Part shown: in pieces, positions 24,134 to 32,745 of the stretch
How the letters are laid out: the number at the start of each line of letters is the position of its first letter
Position numbering within the stretch: the first letter of the stretch is position 1
Assembly (NCBI RefSeq): GCF_037940415.1
Contig: NZ_CP149798.1
Span: forward strand, 4,621,001 to 4,685,000
Source of the DNA: Streptomyces sp. f51
Lineage (GTDB): Bacteria > Actinomycetota > Actinomycetes > Streptomycetales > Streptomycetaceae
DNA: 64,000 nucleotides
Reading direction: 5' to 3'
Program-made: the position numbers and the translations under genes
The notes under the pieces: model-generated
Databases searched by the model: none
Told to the model about the DNA's origin: nothing
Seen by the model: the letters and a program-made list of their open reading frames with translations, nothing else

Positions 24134-25906
24134 TCAGTCCTTGATCTCGCAGATGGGGGCGCCCGAGGTGATGGAGGCGCCCACCTCCGCGCTCAGACCC
24201 TTGACGGTTCCGGAGCGGTGCGCGTTCAGGGGCTGTTCCATCTTCATGGCCTCCAGGACGACGATCAGATCGCCCTCCTTGACCTCCTGGCCCTCCTCGA
24301 CGGCCACCTTGACGATGGTGCCCTGCATCGGGGAGGCGAGGGTGTCGCCCGAGGCGACCGGGCCGGACTTCTTCGCGGCGCGGCGCTTGGGCTTGGCGCC
24401 CGCGGCCAGACCCGTACGGGCCAGCGACATGCCCAGCGAGACGGGCAGCGAGACCTCGAGGCGCTTGCCGCCGACCTCGACGACCACCGTCTCACGGCCG
24501 GGCTCGTCGTCGGTCTCGGCGTCGGCCGGGGCGGCGAACGGCTTGATCTCGTTGACGAACTCGGTCTCGATCCAGCGGGTGTGGACCGTGAACGGGTCGG
24601 CGGAGCCGGTCAGCTCGGGGGCGAACGCCGGGTCCTCGACCACCGCGCGGTGGAAGGGGATCGCGGTCGCCATGCCCTCGACCTGGAACTCGGCCAGGGC
24701 GCGGGCGGCCCGCTGGAGGGCCTGCTCGCGGGTGGCGCCGGTGACGATCAGCTTGGCGAGCAGGGAGTCCCAGGCAGGGCCGATGACGCTGCCGGACTCG
24801 ACGCCCGCGTCCAGACGGACACCGGGGCCGGTCGGCGCCGAGAAGGCCGTGACCGTGCCGGGGGCGGGCAGGAAGTTGCGGCCCGGGTCCTCGCCGTTGA
24901 TGCGGAACTCGATGGAGTGGCCGCGCAGTTCGGGGTCGCCGTAGCCCAGTTCCTCGCCGTCGGCGATACGGAACATCTCGCGGACCAGGTCGATGCCGGC
25001 GACCTCCTCGGTGACCGGGTGCTCGACCTGGAGACGGGTGTTGACCTCCAGGAAGGAGATCGTGCCGTCCATGCCGACCAGGAACTCCACGGTTCCCGCG
25101 CCGACGTAGCCAGCCTCCTTCAGGATCGCCTTGGAGGACGCGTACAGCTCCGCCACCTGCGCCTCGGAGAGGAACGGGGCGGGGGCCTCCTCGACCAGCT
25201 TCTGGTGCCGGCGCTGGAGCGAGCAGTCACGGGTGGAGACGACGACCACGTTGCCGTGGCTGTCGGCCAGGCACTGGGTCTCGACGTGCCGGGGCTTGTC
25301 GAGGTAGCGCTCCACGAAGCACTCGCCGCGACCGAAGGCCGCGACCGCCTCGCGCACCGCCGAGTCGTACAGCTCCGGCACCTCTTCCAGGTTCCGGGCG
25401 ACCTTCAGACCGCGCCCGCCGCCACCGAAGGCGGCCTTGATCGCGATGGGCAGGCCGTGCTGCTCGGCGAACGCGACGACCTCGTCGGCACCCGAGACCG
25501 GGTCCGGGGTGCCGGCCACCAGCGGCGCGCCCGCGCGCTGCGCGATGTGCCGGGCGGCGACCTTGTCACCGAGGTCGCGGATCGCCTGCGGCGGCGGGCC
25601 GATCCAGATCAGCCCGGCGTCGAGAACGGCCTGGGCGAAGTCCGCGTTCTCCGAAAGGAAGCCGTAACCCGGATGGATGGCATCCGCGCCCGAGTCCTTG
25701 GCGGCCTGGAGCACCTTGCCGAAGTCCAGGTAACTGGAGGCCGGAGTGTCACCGCCCAGCGCGAACGCCTCGTCCGCTGCACGGACATGCAGAGCGTCCC
25801 GGTCCGGTTCCGCATACACGGCAACGCTCGCGATCCCGGCATCCCGACATGCTCGGGCCACGCGGACAGCGATTTCGCCACGGTTGGCGATGAGCACCTT
25901 GCGCAC
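24134..25906 (-). CDS. accA2: Acyl-CoA carboxylase alpha subunit (biotin carboxylase and BCCP)
   Basis: This protein of 590 residues, the expected length for Streptomyces AccA2, carries biotin carboxylase (residues 1 to about 450) and biotin carboxyl carrier protein (about 515-590). Visible are KVLIANRGEIAVRV, the ATP loop AAFGGGGRGLKVA, the HPGYGFLSENADFA region, the catalytic EVNTRLQVEHPVTEE and the biotinylation site EAMKMEQ with Lys555. It makes carboxybiotin for PccB and AccB to form methylmalonyl- or malonyl-CoA, precursors of fatty acids and polyketides. The GTG start has a strong AAGGAGG upstream. It is separate from pccB and accE. Confidence 0.95.
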   Translation of the reverse strand: MRKVLIANRGEIAVRVARACRDAGIASVAVYAEPDRDALHVRAADEAFALGGDTPASSYLDFGKVLQAAKDSGADAIHPGYGFLSENADFAQAVLDAGLIWIGPPPQAIRDLGDKVAARHIAQRAGAPLVAGTPDPVSGADEVVAFAEQHGLPIAIKAAFGGGGRGLKVARNLEEVPELYDSAVREAVAAFGRGECFVERYLDKPRHVETQCLADSHGNVVVVSTRDCSLQRRHQKLVEEAPAPFLSEAQVAELYASSKAILKEAGYVGAGTVEFLVGMDGTISFLEVNTRLQVEHPVTEEVAGIDLVREMFRIADGEELGYGDPELRGHSIEFRINGEDPGRNFLPAPGTVTAFSAPTGPGVRLDAGVESGSVIGPAWDSLLAKLIVTGATREQALQRAARALAEFQVEGMATAIPFHRAVVEDPAFAPELTGSADPFTVHTRWIETEFVNEIKPFAAPADAETDDEPGRETVVVEVGGKRLEVSLPVSLGMSLARTGLAAGAKPKRRAAKKSGPVASGDTLASPMQGTIVKVAVEEGQEVKEGDLIVVLEAMKMEQPLNAHRSGTVKGLSAEVGASITSGAPICEIKD

Positions 25907-26250
25907 GATGGCTCCCTCCTTGAAAACAAGCCGAGTTTAGGGACAGCCAACACGACGTTTCGAGCTGTCCCCAGTGGTGAGCTTGCCCACACGGAGCGTG
26001 ATACGAGGCTCGCCCTACCCGTGAAATCCCTTGTCGTGCCAAGGCACGCGGGAATCCCTCCCTGAACCCTAGCCCTCCTGTGTGGCCAAGGTCTCTGTGA
26101 CTCCGTGCTGCGGCCCACAACGATTCTTTGTCGAGTCCCTACGAATGGCCCAATGATTCTTTGCCCTTGACGGAACCCTTGTCCCTGGGTTTACCCGTTA
26201 GTAGCGTTCGGGATGTCCAGAACGTACTTGGGGTAACAGCGCGGAAGTGG
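25907..26250. other. Divergent promoter region between accA2 and a membrane protein gene
   Basis: This 344-base gap is distinctly less GC-rich than its surroundings. Toward the membrane-protein gene it has TTGACG (26166-26171) and a downstream TA-rich segment (TACCCGTTAGTAG, about 26191-26203), a plausible vegetative promoter. The accA2 side holds its promoter and ribosome site. No gene is visible. Confidence 0.5.
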
Positions 26251-26916
26251 GTGGGGCCGGTGGTGCGCAGACCGCTGGTGTGGGTGGCGGCGATCGTGCT
26301 CTTCGTGGAGGCGATGGGGATCGCTCTCCTCAACTGGTACCTGGGCATGGTGGTCGACCGCCAGGACATGTCGATGGCGGGACTCGACTCCGACCTGATG
26401 GCGCGGTCGTCGAAGATCGGCGGCCTGGTCTTCGGTCTCTACTTCCTGGCATGTGCCGTCGCGGCCCTGCTGGTCGCGCTCAGGCAGCGTCCCCCGGGTC
26501 TGTTCGGGCGTGTCCTGCTGATCAGCGCCGCCGTGGTGCACGCCCTGCTCGGCGCCTTCACTGTGGGCCTGGTGGGCTGGCGAGCTTTCACCTTCATGAT
26601 GGTCGGGTTCGCGTTGACCGTGTTCACCCTCCTGGCGTACGACGGCCGGGAGACGGGCCCCGTCGACGCCGCGCCGGAGACCGGCGGGACGGGTGACGGC
26701 GAGGGCGACACCGCCGAGGAGGGCACCGTTCCCGGCGAGGCCGCCGGCACCCGGGGCGCGGTCCCCGGCGAGGACGGCGCCGCGGCGGGGCGTGTCGGCC
26801 TGGAGAAGGACTCCGGTCCGAAGGGCGTCGGGGCGAGCGGCGCCGAGGCCGAGGGGGCCGAGGCGACGGGCGCCGTCGAAGAGGAGGCCGCGGTCGCGGC
26901 CGCCGCCGTCTCCTGA
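26251..26916 (+). CDS. Four-helix membrane protein with acidic tail, function unknown
   Basis: The product has about 221 residues. Four hydrophobic helices are evident: VWVAAIVLFVEAMGIALL, GGLVFGLYFLACAVAALLVAL, LLISAAVVHALLGAFTVGLVG and FTFMMVGFALTVFTLLAY. The last 80 residues form a low-complexity, acidic Gly/Ala/Glu-rich tail that is probably disordered and cytoplasmic. The start is uncertain (GTG 26251, or GTG 26260 or 26263). An earlier start at 26128 would place the promoter inside the gene. It is conserved in Streptomyces beside the acyl-CoA carboxylase genes as far as I recall. No function is known. Confidence 0.7.
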   Translation: MGPVVRRPLVWVAAIVLFVEAMGIALLNWYLGMVVDRQDMSMAGLDSDLMARSSKIGGLVFGLYFLACAVAALLVALRQRPPGLFGRVLLISAAVVHALLGAFTVGLVGWRAFTFMMVGFALTVFTLLAYDGRETGPVDAAPETGGTGDGEGDTAEEGTVPGEAAGTRGAVPGEDGAAAGRVGLEKDSGPKGVGASGAEAEGAEATGAVEEEAAVAAAAVS

Positions 26917-26922
26917 CGGCGG
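26903..26922. terminator. Short hairpin at convergent gene ends
   Basis: CCGCCGTC-TCCT-GACGGCGG overlaps the stop codon of the membrane-protein gene. It is a compact 8-base stem between genes that converge with only 29 bases between their ends. Confidence 0.45.
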
Positions 26923-26945
26923 TCCGACCGCTCCCGCCGTGGACC

Positions 26946-27566
26946 TCAGGCTTCCCGGGGCGTCCACAACTCCGTGATGCCGACGCCCAGTTCGGCGAGC
27001 AGCCTGCGGACGAGCGGCAGGGAGATGCCGATCACGTTGCCGTGGTCGCCGTCGATGCCCTCGATGAACGGGGCGGACCGGCCGTCCAGGGTGAACGCCC
27101 CCGCCACGTGCAGGGGTTCACCCGTGGCGACGTACGCGGCGATCTCCGCGTCGGTCGGCTCGCCGAAGCGGACCACGGTCGAGGCGATCGCGGACTCCCA
27201 CCGCTTCTGCTCCGTGTCCCAGACGCAGTGCCCGGTCTGGAGCGTGCCCGCCCGGCCGCGCATCGCCCGCCAGCGCGCGGTGGCCTCCTCGGCGTCCGCG
27301 GGCTTGCCGAGGGCCTGGCCGTCCAGGTCGAGCACGGAGTCGCAGCCGATCACCAGCGCGCCCTGTACCTCGGGCCTGGCCGCCACGACGGATGCCTTCG
27401 CCTCGGCCAGCGCGAGGGCGAGTTCGGCGGGCGTGGGCGCGGTGACGGCGTCCTCGTCGAACCCGCTCACGATCACCTCGGGGGCGAGTCCGGCCTGCCG
27501 CAGCAGATTGAGGCGGGCGGGGGACTGGGAGGCGAGGACGAGACGGCGGCGCGGCTGATCGGTCAT
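26946..27566 (-). CDS. maf: Maf-like nucleotide pyrophosphatase
   Basis: This Maf/Ham1-fold pyrophosphatase of 206 residues has LVLASQSPARLNLLRQAG (residues 9-26), the GFDEDAV turn, VIGCDSVLDLDGQALGKP, and TGHCVWDTE, where Maf proteins have the third motif. The family hydrolyses non-canonical or modified NTPs such as dTTP, UTP and m5UTP to the monophosphates and has been linked to septum control. It lies between the membrane-protein gene and mmpB. The ATG at 27566 begins the family similarity. The longer open frame upstream is not supported. Confidence 0.9.
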   Translation of the reverse strand: MTDQPRRRLVLASQSPARLNLLRQAGLAPEVIVSGFDEDAVTAPTPAELALALAEAKASVVAARPEVQGALVIGCDSVLDLDGQALGKPADAEEATARWRAMRGRAGTLQTGHCVWDTEQKRWESAIASTVVRFGEPTDAEIAAYVATGEPLHVAGAFTLDGRSAPFIEGIDGDHGNVIGISLPLVRRLLAELGVGITELWTPREA

Positions 27567-27657
27567 GTGATCAGGGTATCGGCGCCGTTCGGCCCCTGCC
27601 TCGGCTGCCGTTCGCGGGGCGCGGGCGGCCGCGCTCCCGCCCCGGCGCCGGGTCCGC

Positions 27658-27786
27658 TCAGTGGACGCCGAGCAGGACCATCGCGACCACCATGGCCACC
27701 GCGAGGAGAACACCCAGCCGCCGCAACATGTCCTGCATGTCGCGCAGCTCATCCGGGGGTTCGTTCTCGGGGTCGGACCACAGCAT
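27658..27786 (-). CDS. mmpB: Small membrane protein, MmpB-like
   Basis: This is a 42-residue protein. A charged amphipathic N-terminal part (MLWSDPENEPPDELRDMQ) is followed by one membrane helix (VLLAVAMVVAMVLLGVH) at the C-terminus. It matches my memory of the Streptomyces morphogenic membrane protein MmpB, a tiny conserved protein linked to development. The true start is the ATG at 27786. A longer in-frame extension crosses a palindrome and terminator and is not coding. It stands alone between maf and accE, with its own 16-base palindromic element 36 bases upstream. Confidence 0.75.
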   Translation of the reverse strand: MLWSDPENEPPDELRDMQDMLRRLGVLLAVAMVVAMVLLGVH

Positions 27787-27822
27787 GCTCCCGATCGTGC
27801 GACGGCGGGGCCGCCGGACGCC

Positions 27823-27838
27823 TGAGTACGCGTACTCA
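27823..27838. promoter_or_regulatory. Perfect 16-base palindrome upstream of mmpB
   Basis: TGAGTACGCGTACTCA is a perfect palindrome 36 bases before the mmpB start. On the minus strand it begins with TTGAGT and could overlap a -35 box. It is a good operator candidate, but I cannot name the regulator. Confidence 0.6.
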
Positions 27839-27859
27839 ACTTGCGGGCATCCTGTGAAA

Positions 27860-27889
27860 ACCGCACCGCGGCAGGACCGGCGGTGCGGT
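27860..27889 (-). terminator. Terminator of the pccB-accE unit
   Basis: Inverted repeat with 10-base arms (ACCGCACCGC and complement) followed on the minus strand by TTTTC, 74 bases beyond the accE stop codon. It separates pccB-accE from mmpB. Confidence 0.7.
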
Positions 27890-27963
27890 GGTCGGGGAAA
27901 GCCGGGATCCCCCGGGGACGGGGTCCACGGGGGATCGGCGGCGCCCACGTCCTGCCGGCGGGA

Positions 27964-28173
27964 CTAGCCCGGCCAGTAGGTGCGGCCCCACGTCGCCGGG
28001 CCCGGCCGCGGGAGCCGGCGCGCGGCGATACGGGCCGGGTCGGACCAGGAGTCACGCGGCCCGGACGCGCCGGACGGGGCGGACGCCACCGCCGCGGCGC
28101 GCGCGCGGACCACCGCCAGTGCGGCGGCCAGCTCCTCCGGGGTCGGATTGCCCCGTACGACCTTGATCGTCAT
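27964..28173 (-). CDS. accE: Acyl-CoA carboxylase epsilon subunit
   Basis: This protein of 69 residues has the expected layout of the PccE/AccE epsilon subunit. The N-terminus is IKVVRGNPTPEELAAALAVVRARAAA, a variable Ala/Ser/Gly linker with SWSDP follows, and a conserved C-terminal part RLPRPGPATWGRTYWPG ends it. In Streptomyces the epsilon subunit binds the beta subunit and raises activity of the carboxylase holoenzyme. It is 32 bases downstream of pccB on the same strand and certainly co-transcribed. It is easily missed because it overlaps a long unrelated reading frame. Confidence 0.9.
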   Translation of the reverse strand: MTIKVVRGNPTPEELAAALAVVRARAAAVASAPSGASGPRDSWSDPARIAARRLPRPGPATWGRTYWPG

Positions 28174-28205
28174 GTCTGCTCCCAGGATCCGGGGTCTGCG
28201 GGGTT

Positions 28206-29798
28206 CTAGAGCGGGATGTTGCCGTGCTTCTTCGGAGGCAGTGACGCCCGCTTCGTCCGCAGCTGACGCAGGCCGCGCACGACGTGGGAGCGGGTCTGCG
28301 ACGGCATGATCACACCGTCGATGTAGCCGCGCTCGGCCGCCGTGTACGGGTTCAGCAGCGTGTCCTCGTACTCCTGGATCAGCCGGGCCCTGGTGGCGTC
28401 CTGGTCCTCGGCCGCCGCGATGGTGCGGCGGTGCAGGATGTTCACCGCGCCCTGCGCGCCCATGACCGCGATCTGCGCGGTGGGCCAGGCGAGATTGAGG
28501 TCGGCGCCCAGGTGCTTGGAGCCCATGACGTCGTACGCGCCGCCGAACGCCTTGCGGGTGATGACCGTGATCAGCGGGACGGTCGCCTCGGCGTACGCGT
28601 AGATCAGCTTGGCGCCGCGCCGGATGATGCCGGTGTGCTCCTGGTCGACGCCCGGGAGGAAGCCGGGCACGTCCACGAAGGTCAGGACGGGCACGTTGAA
28701 CGCGTCGCAGGTCCGCACGAAGCGCGCGGCCTTCTCGCTCGCGTCGATGTCGAGGCAACCGGCGAACTGCATCGGCTGGTTGGCGACGATGCCGACCGGG
28801 TGGCCCTCGACCCGGCCGAAGCCGGTCAGGATGTTCGGCGCGAACAGCGGCTGCGTCTCGAAGAACTCGGCGTCGTCCAGGACGTGTTCGATCACCGTGT
28901 GCATGTCGTACGGCTGGTTCGCGCTGTCCGGCACGATCGTGTCCAGCTCGCGGTCCTCGTCCGTGAGCGCGAGGTCCGCCTCCTCCGCGAACACCGGGGG
29001 CTCGCTGAGGTTGTTGGACGGCAGGTACGACAGCAGCTGCTTGACGTACTCGATGGCGTCCTTCTCGTCGCCCGCCATGTGATGGGCCACGCCCGACACG
29101 GCGTTGTGCGTCCGGGCGCCGCCCAGCTCCTCGAAGCCGACGTCCTCGCCCGTCACCGTCTTGATGACGTCGGGACCCGTGATGAACATGTGCGAGGTCT
29201 GATCGACCATCACCGTGAAGTCGGTGATGGCCGGGGAGTACACCGCACCGCCCGCGCACGGACCGACGACCAGGCTGATCTGCGGGATGACACCCGACGC
29301 GTGCGTGTTGCGGCGGAAGATCTCGCCGTACATGCCGAGAGCGCTCACGCCCTCCTGGATCCGGGCGCCGCCCGAGTCGTTGATGCCGATGACCGGGCAG
29401 CCGGTCTTCAGCGCGAAGTCCATCACCTTCATGATCTTCTGGCCGTAGACCTCGCCGAGAGCACCGCCGAACACGGTGAAGTCCTGGGAGAACACGGCGA
29501 CCGGACGGCCGTCGACCGTGCCGTAGCCGGTCACCACACCGTCGCCGTACGGGCGGTTCTTCTCCAGGCCGAAGTCGGTCGACCGGTGCCGCGCGAACTC
29601 GTCGAACTCGACGAAGGAGTCGTCGTCCATCAGCAGGTCGATGCGCTCACGAGCCGTCAACTTGCCCTTGGCGTGCTGCTTTTCGACGGCGCGCTCCGAG
29701 CCGGCGTGCGTCGCTTCCTGGATACGGCGCTGAAGATCCGCGAGCTTGCCCGCGGTGGTGTGGATGTCGGGGTGGTGCAGCTCTTCCGGCTCGGACAT
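28206..29798 (-). CDS. pccB: Propionyl-CoA carboxylase beta subunit
   Basis: This carboxyltransferase of 530 residues moves CO2 from carboxybiotin on AccA2 to propionyl-CoA, giving methylmalonyl-CoA for polyketides and odd-chain metabolism. It has the two crotonase-fold halves, with GGARIQEGVSALG and oxyanion residues in GPCAGGAVYSPA in the first half and TFVDVPGFLPGVDQE and RKAFGGAYDVMGSK in the second. Asp423, in the AYD of GGAYDVMG, corresponds by position to the known specificity residue Asp422 of S. coelicolor PccB, which favours propionyl-CoA; acetyl-CoA enzymes have Ile. It leads accE. Confidence 0.94.
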   Translation of the reverse strand: MSEPEELHHPDIHTTAGKLADLQRRIQEATHAGSERAVEKQHAKGKLTARERIDLLMDDDSFVEFDEFARHRSTDFGLEKNRPYGDGVVTGYGTVDGRPVAVFSQDFTVFGGALGEVYGQKIMKVMDFALKTGCPVIGINDSGGARIQEGVSALGMYGEIFRRNTHASGVIPQISLVVGPCAGGAVYSPAITDFTVMVDQTSHMFITGPDVIKTVTGEDVGFEELGGARTHNAVSGVAHHMAGDEKDAIEYVKQLLSYLPSNNLSEPPVFAEEADLALTDEDRELDTIVPDSANQPYDMHTVIEHVLDDAEFFETQPLFAPNILTGFGRVEGHPVGIVANQPMQFAGCLDIDASEKAARFVRTCDAFNVPVLTFVDVPGFLPGVDQEHTGIIRRGAKLIYAYAEATVPLITVITRKAFGGAYDVMGSKHLGADLNLAWPTAQIAVMGAQGAVNILHRRTIAAAEDQDATRARLIQEYEDTLLNPYTAAERGYIDGVIMPSQTRSHVVRGLRQLRTKRASLPPKKHGNIPL

Positions 29799-29979
29799 CG
29801 GGATGCGGCTCCCTGCCTGATCTAAGGGGACGTGAGGGTGACTGCTCGGAAAACGCGGTGCTCGGGAACGAGATGCTCTGAAACGGGACGCTCAGAAGGG
29901 GGGCTTGCTACTCATCCGTAGCGTAGTGGCGTGCCTACCGATCGGCAGTGCGGCGTTTACCACACCTAGGCTGGGTTGC

Positions 29980-30849
29980 ATGACGCCGCGAGATGCAGCA
30001 GACGCGAACGACAACCGGTGGTCCGATCTGGACCGCCCGCCGCTCAACGGGGCCGCCCTGCGCAGGGCGCTCGTCCGCGACGGCGGGCTGTGGAGCGACG
30101 TGGAGGTGGTGGACCGCACCGGGTCGACCAACACCGATCTGGCCGCCGTCGTGACCGGGGAGAAGGGCGCCGACGAGGGCGCGGTCCTCGTCGCCGAGGA
30201 GCAGAACGCCGGGCGCGGCCGCCTCGACCGCCGCTGGACGGCGCCCGCCCGCTCCGGCCTCTTCTTCTCCGTCGTGCTGAAGCCCGCCGGAGTGCCCGTC
30301 GAACGCTGGGGCTGGCTGCCGCTGCTCACCGGCGTCGCCGTCGCCACGGCCCTCTCGCGCTCCGCGGGCGTCGACACCGCGCTCAAGTGGCCCAACGACC
30401 TGCTGGTCACCGTGGACGGCGAGGAGCGCAAGGCCGGCGGCATCCTCGCCGAGCGCGCGGGCTCCGACGCGGTCGTGGTCGGCATCGGCGTGAACGTCTC
30501 GCTGCGCGCCGACGAACTGCCCGTCCCCGGCGCCGGATCGCTGGCGCTCGCGGGCGCGACGACCACGGACCGCGACACCGTGCTGCGGGCCGTGCTGCGC
30601 TCGCTCGAGGAGTGGTACGGGCGCTGGCGCGACGCGGGCGGCGACCCGGTCGCCTCCGGCCTCCAGGAGACGTACGCGGCCGGCTGCGCGACGCTCGGGC
30701 GCACGGTACGGGCCGAGCTGCCCGGGGGCCGGTCGGTCGTCGGGGAGGCGGTGGCCCTGGACGGGGACGGACGCCTGGTCATCGCGACCGAGGACGGCGT
30801 GCGGGAGCCCGTGGGCGCCGGAGACGTGGTGCACCTCAGGCCCGCGTGA
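29980..30849 (+). CDS. birA: Biotin-[acyl-CoA carboxylase] ligase
   Basis: This biotin protein ligase has 289 residues. RTGSTNTD, the biotinyl-AMP loop NAGRGRLDRRW (GRGR-x-x-R-x-W), KWPNDLLV with the biotin-binding Lys, and GIGVNVSL are all present. A small C-terminal domain follows. There is no N-terminal DNA-binding domain, so it is a class I ligase and does not act as a repressor. It biotinylates AccA2 (and AccA1) and is divergent from pccB, 181 bases apart. TAGGCT ends 7 bases before the ATG, so the message is likely leaderless. Confidence 0.93.
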   Translation: MTPRDAADANDNRWSDLDRPPLNGAALRRALVRDGGLWSDVEVVDRTGSTNTDLAAVVTGEKGADEGAVLVAEEQNAGRGRLDRRWTAPARSGLFFSVVLKPAGVPVERWGWLPLLTGVAVATALSRSAGVDTALKWPNDLLVTVDGEERKAGGILAERAGSDAVVVGIGVNVSLRADELPVPGAGSLALAGATTTDRDTVLRAVLRSLEEWYGRWRDAGGDPVASGLQETYAAGCATLGRTVRAELPGGRSVVGEAVALDGDGRLVIATEDGVREPVGAGDVVHLRPA

Positions 30850-31370
30850 GCCGTCCCGCGTGAACAGTCGGCCCCGGCACCCTGCCGGCCCGCGTGAATC
30901 AGTCGGCCCCGGCACCCTGCCGGCCGTGTGAGCAGTCGGCACCGTCGGCCTGATGGTCTGTGTGGACCGTCCCCGGCGCCCTGCCGACCCGCGCGGGGCG
31001 TGGGCCCTGCCGGCCCGTGGCCCGCGTGAGCCGGCCGGGCTTCCCGGGCGTGCCGGGCGGTGCCCTGGGGAGTCGTCCCCCAGCCGGTCGAACCCTCCTC
31101 CGGAGTCTCCGGGAGCGGCTGCGGTGGGTCGCCGCCGGGGGCGTGAAGGGTGTGGTCCGGCGCGGCGGGCGGGGGAGGGCCTGGTTTCGTGCGGCGGGCG
31201 GGGCGCGGGCGTGGTCCGGTGAGGGGTGTGACGGCGTACGACCACGAGTGGTCCAGTCCTTCGGCACCGTCCCTGGCCCCGGTCCCGCCATCGGGAGTGA
31301 GCCAGCGCACACCTGCCGTAGAGTTGAGCGCGGTCGAACCTGACCACGGCAGATCGGAAGGGCAGCAGGA
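30850..31370. other. Long intergenic region between birA and the cyclase gene
   Basis: This 521-base gap contains the 35-base tandem repeats at 30865-30950, further degenerate copies of CCCTGCCGGCCCG to about 31060, and then GC-rich unstructured sequence to the promoter area of the cyclase (AGCAGGAGTG ribosome site, and TAGAGT at about 31319). Reading frames inside it are Arg/Pro/Gly-rich on both strands and resemble no family. I find no convincing gene. Confidence 0.5.
30865..30950. repeat. 35-base tandem repeat with internal hairpin
   Basis: Two full copies and a partial third of a unit beginning CAGTCGGCCCCGGCACCC follow the birA stop codon at once. Each full copy contains CCGGCA-CCC-TGCCGG, a 6-base hairpin, so the array could terminate birA transcription. 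A looser copy follows near 30973. Confidence 0.6.
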
Positions 31371-32735
31371 GTGACCGTCGACGACACCGGCTCCGGCACG
31401 GGTGCCCATCCCGCCCCCGGCGGCGAGCCCGGCCGTACCGCCGGGCCGGTCACGGACGCGACAGCCGCACGGGCCGCCGCGGACGGTGAGGCCCGGCAGG
31501 ACGCCCGTCCCGGGACCGGCACCCGCCCGCAGGACCGCAGGGACCACCGCCCGGACGCGGGCGGCGACGTCGTCAAGGACGACCACGGCACCGCCGCGGG
31601 CGGCACACGGACGGACGTCCGGCCCGACGCGCGGCACGAGGCGAACGGCCGGGTCGACTCCGAGGCCGAGCCGGACTCCGGCGAGGACCCGCTCGCGCTG
31701 CGCCTGGAGGGGCTGATCCTCGGCGCCGAGCGGCGCTACACCCCGTTCCAGGCCGCCCGCAGCGCGGGGGTGTCCATGGAGCTGGCCTCCCGCTTCTGGC
31801 GGGCGATGGGCTTCGCGGACATCGGCCAGGCCAAGGCGCTGACCGAGGCGGACGTGCTCGCCCTGCGCCGCCTCGCCGGTCTCGTCGAGGCGGGCCTGCT
31901 GAGCGAGGCCATGGCCGTGCAGGTCGCCCGGTCCACCGGGCAGACCACCGCCCGTCTGGCCGAATGGCAGATCGATTCCTTCCTGGAGGGTCTGACCGAG
32001 CCCCCGGAGCCGGGGATGACCCGCACCGAGGTGACCTACCCCCTGATCGAACTGCTCCTGCCCGAACTGGAGGAGTTCCTCGTCTACGTCTGGCGCCGTC
32101 AGCTCGCCGCGGCCACCGGCCGGGTCGTGCAGGCGGCCGACGACGAGGAGATGGTCGACCGCCGGCTCGCCGTCGGCTTCGCCGACCTGGTCGGCTTCAC
32201 CCGGCTGACCCGCCGCATGGAGGAGGAGGAGCTCGGCGAACTCGTCGAGGCCTTCGAGACCACCGCGGCGGACCTGGTGGCGGCCCACGGCGGCCGGCTC
32301 ATCAAGACCCTCGGCGACGAGGTCCTCTACTCCGCCGACGACGCCGGCGTCGCCGCCGAGATCGCGCTGCGGCTCATCGAGACGATGGCCAACGACGAGA
32401 CGATGCCCGAGCTGCGCGTCGGCATCGCCTTCGGCACGGTCACCACCCGGATGGGCGACGTGTTCGGTACGACCGTGAACCTGGCGAGCCGGCTCACGTC
32501 GATAGCGCCGCGCGACGCCGTGCTCGTCGACGGCGCCCTGGCCGAGGAACTGACCCGCACCGGTGACGCGCCCGCCTCCGAGGCGGAGGCCGCCGAGGCC
32601 GCGGCCGCCGCGGAGAAGGAGGGCGAGGAGCCCCCCTCGTACCGCTTCGCGCTCCAGCCGATGTGGCAGCGGCCCGTGCGCGGGCTCGGTGTCATCGAGC
32701 CGTGGCTGCTGGCCCGCCGCACCGACGACGCGTAG
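31371..32735 (+). CDS. cya: Class III adenylate cyclase
   Basis: This adenylate cyclase of 454 residues makes cAMP. Residues 1-105 are disordered and rich in Asp, Gly and Arg. Residues about 110-240 form an all-helical N-terminal regulatory domain, as in Mycobacterium Rv1264-type cyclases. Residues about 255-425 form the cyclase domain with the metal motif VGFADLVGFTRLTRRM, KTLGDEVLYSA (substrate-selecting Lys then metal Asp), and TVNLASRLTSIA (Asn and Arg of the transition-state site). The C-terminus closes with an Arg/Pro/Leu tail. Streptomyces Cya is needed for normal germination and development. GTG is the start. Confidence 0.92.
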   Translation: MTVDDTGSGTGAHPAPGGEPGRTAGPVTDATAARAAADGEARQDARPGTGTRPQDRRDHRPDAGGDVVKDDHGTAAGGTRTDVRPDARHEANGRVDSEAEPDSGEDPLALRLEGLILGAERRYTPFQAARSAGVSMELASRFWRAMGFADIGQAKALTEADVLALRRLAGLVEAGLLSEAMAVQVARSTGQTTARLAEWQIDSFLEGLTEPPEPGMTRTEVTYPLIELLLPELEEFLVYVWRRQLAAATGRVVQAADDEEMVDRRLAVGFADLVGFTRLTRRMEEEELGELVEAFETTAADLVAAHGGRLIKTLGDEVLYSADDAGVAAEIALRLIETMANDETMPELRVGIAFGTVTTRMGDVFGTTVNLASRLTSIAPRDAVLVDGALAEELTRTGDAPASEAEAAEAAAAAEKEGEEPPSYRFALQPMWQRPVRGLGVIEPWLLARRTDDA

Positions 32736-32745
32736 CGCCTCCCGG

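Noticed and set aside
27964..29259. A minus-strand frame overlapping pccB in another register
   Set aside because: Only its last 69 codons (accE) make biological sense. The rest overlaps pccB out of frame.
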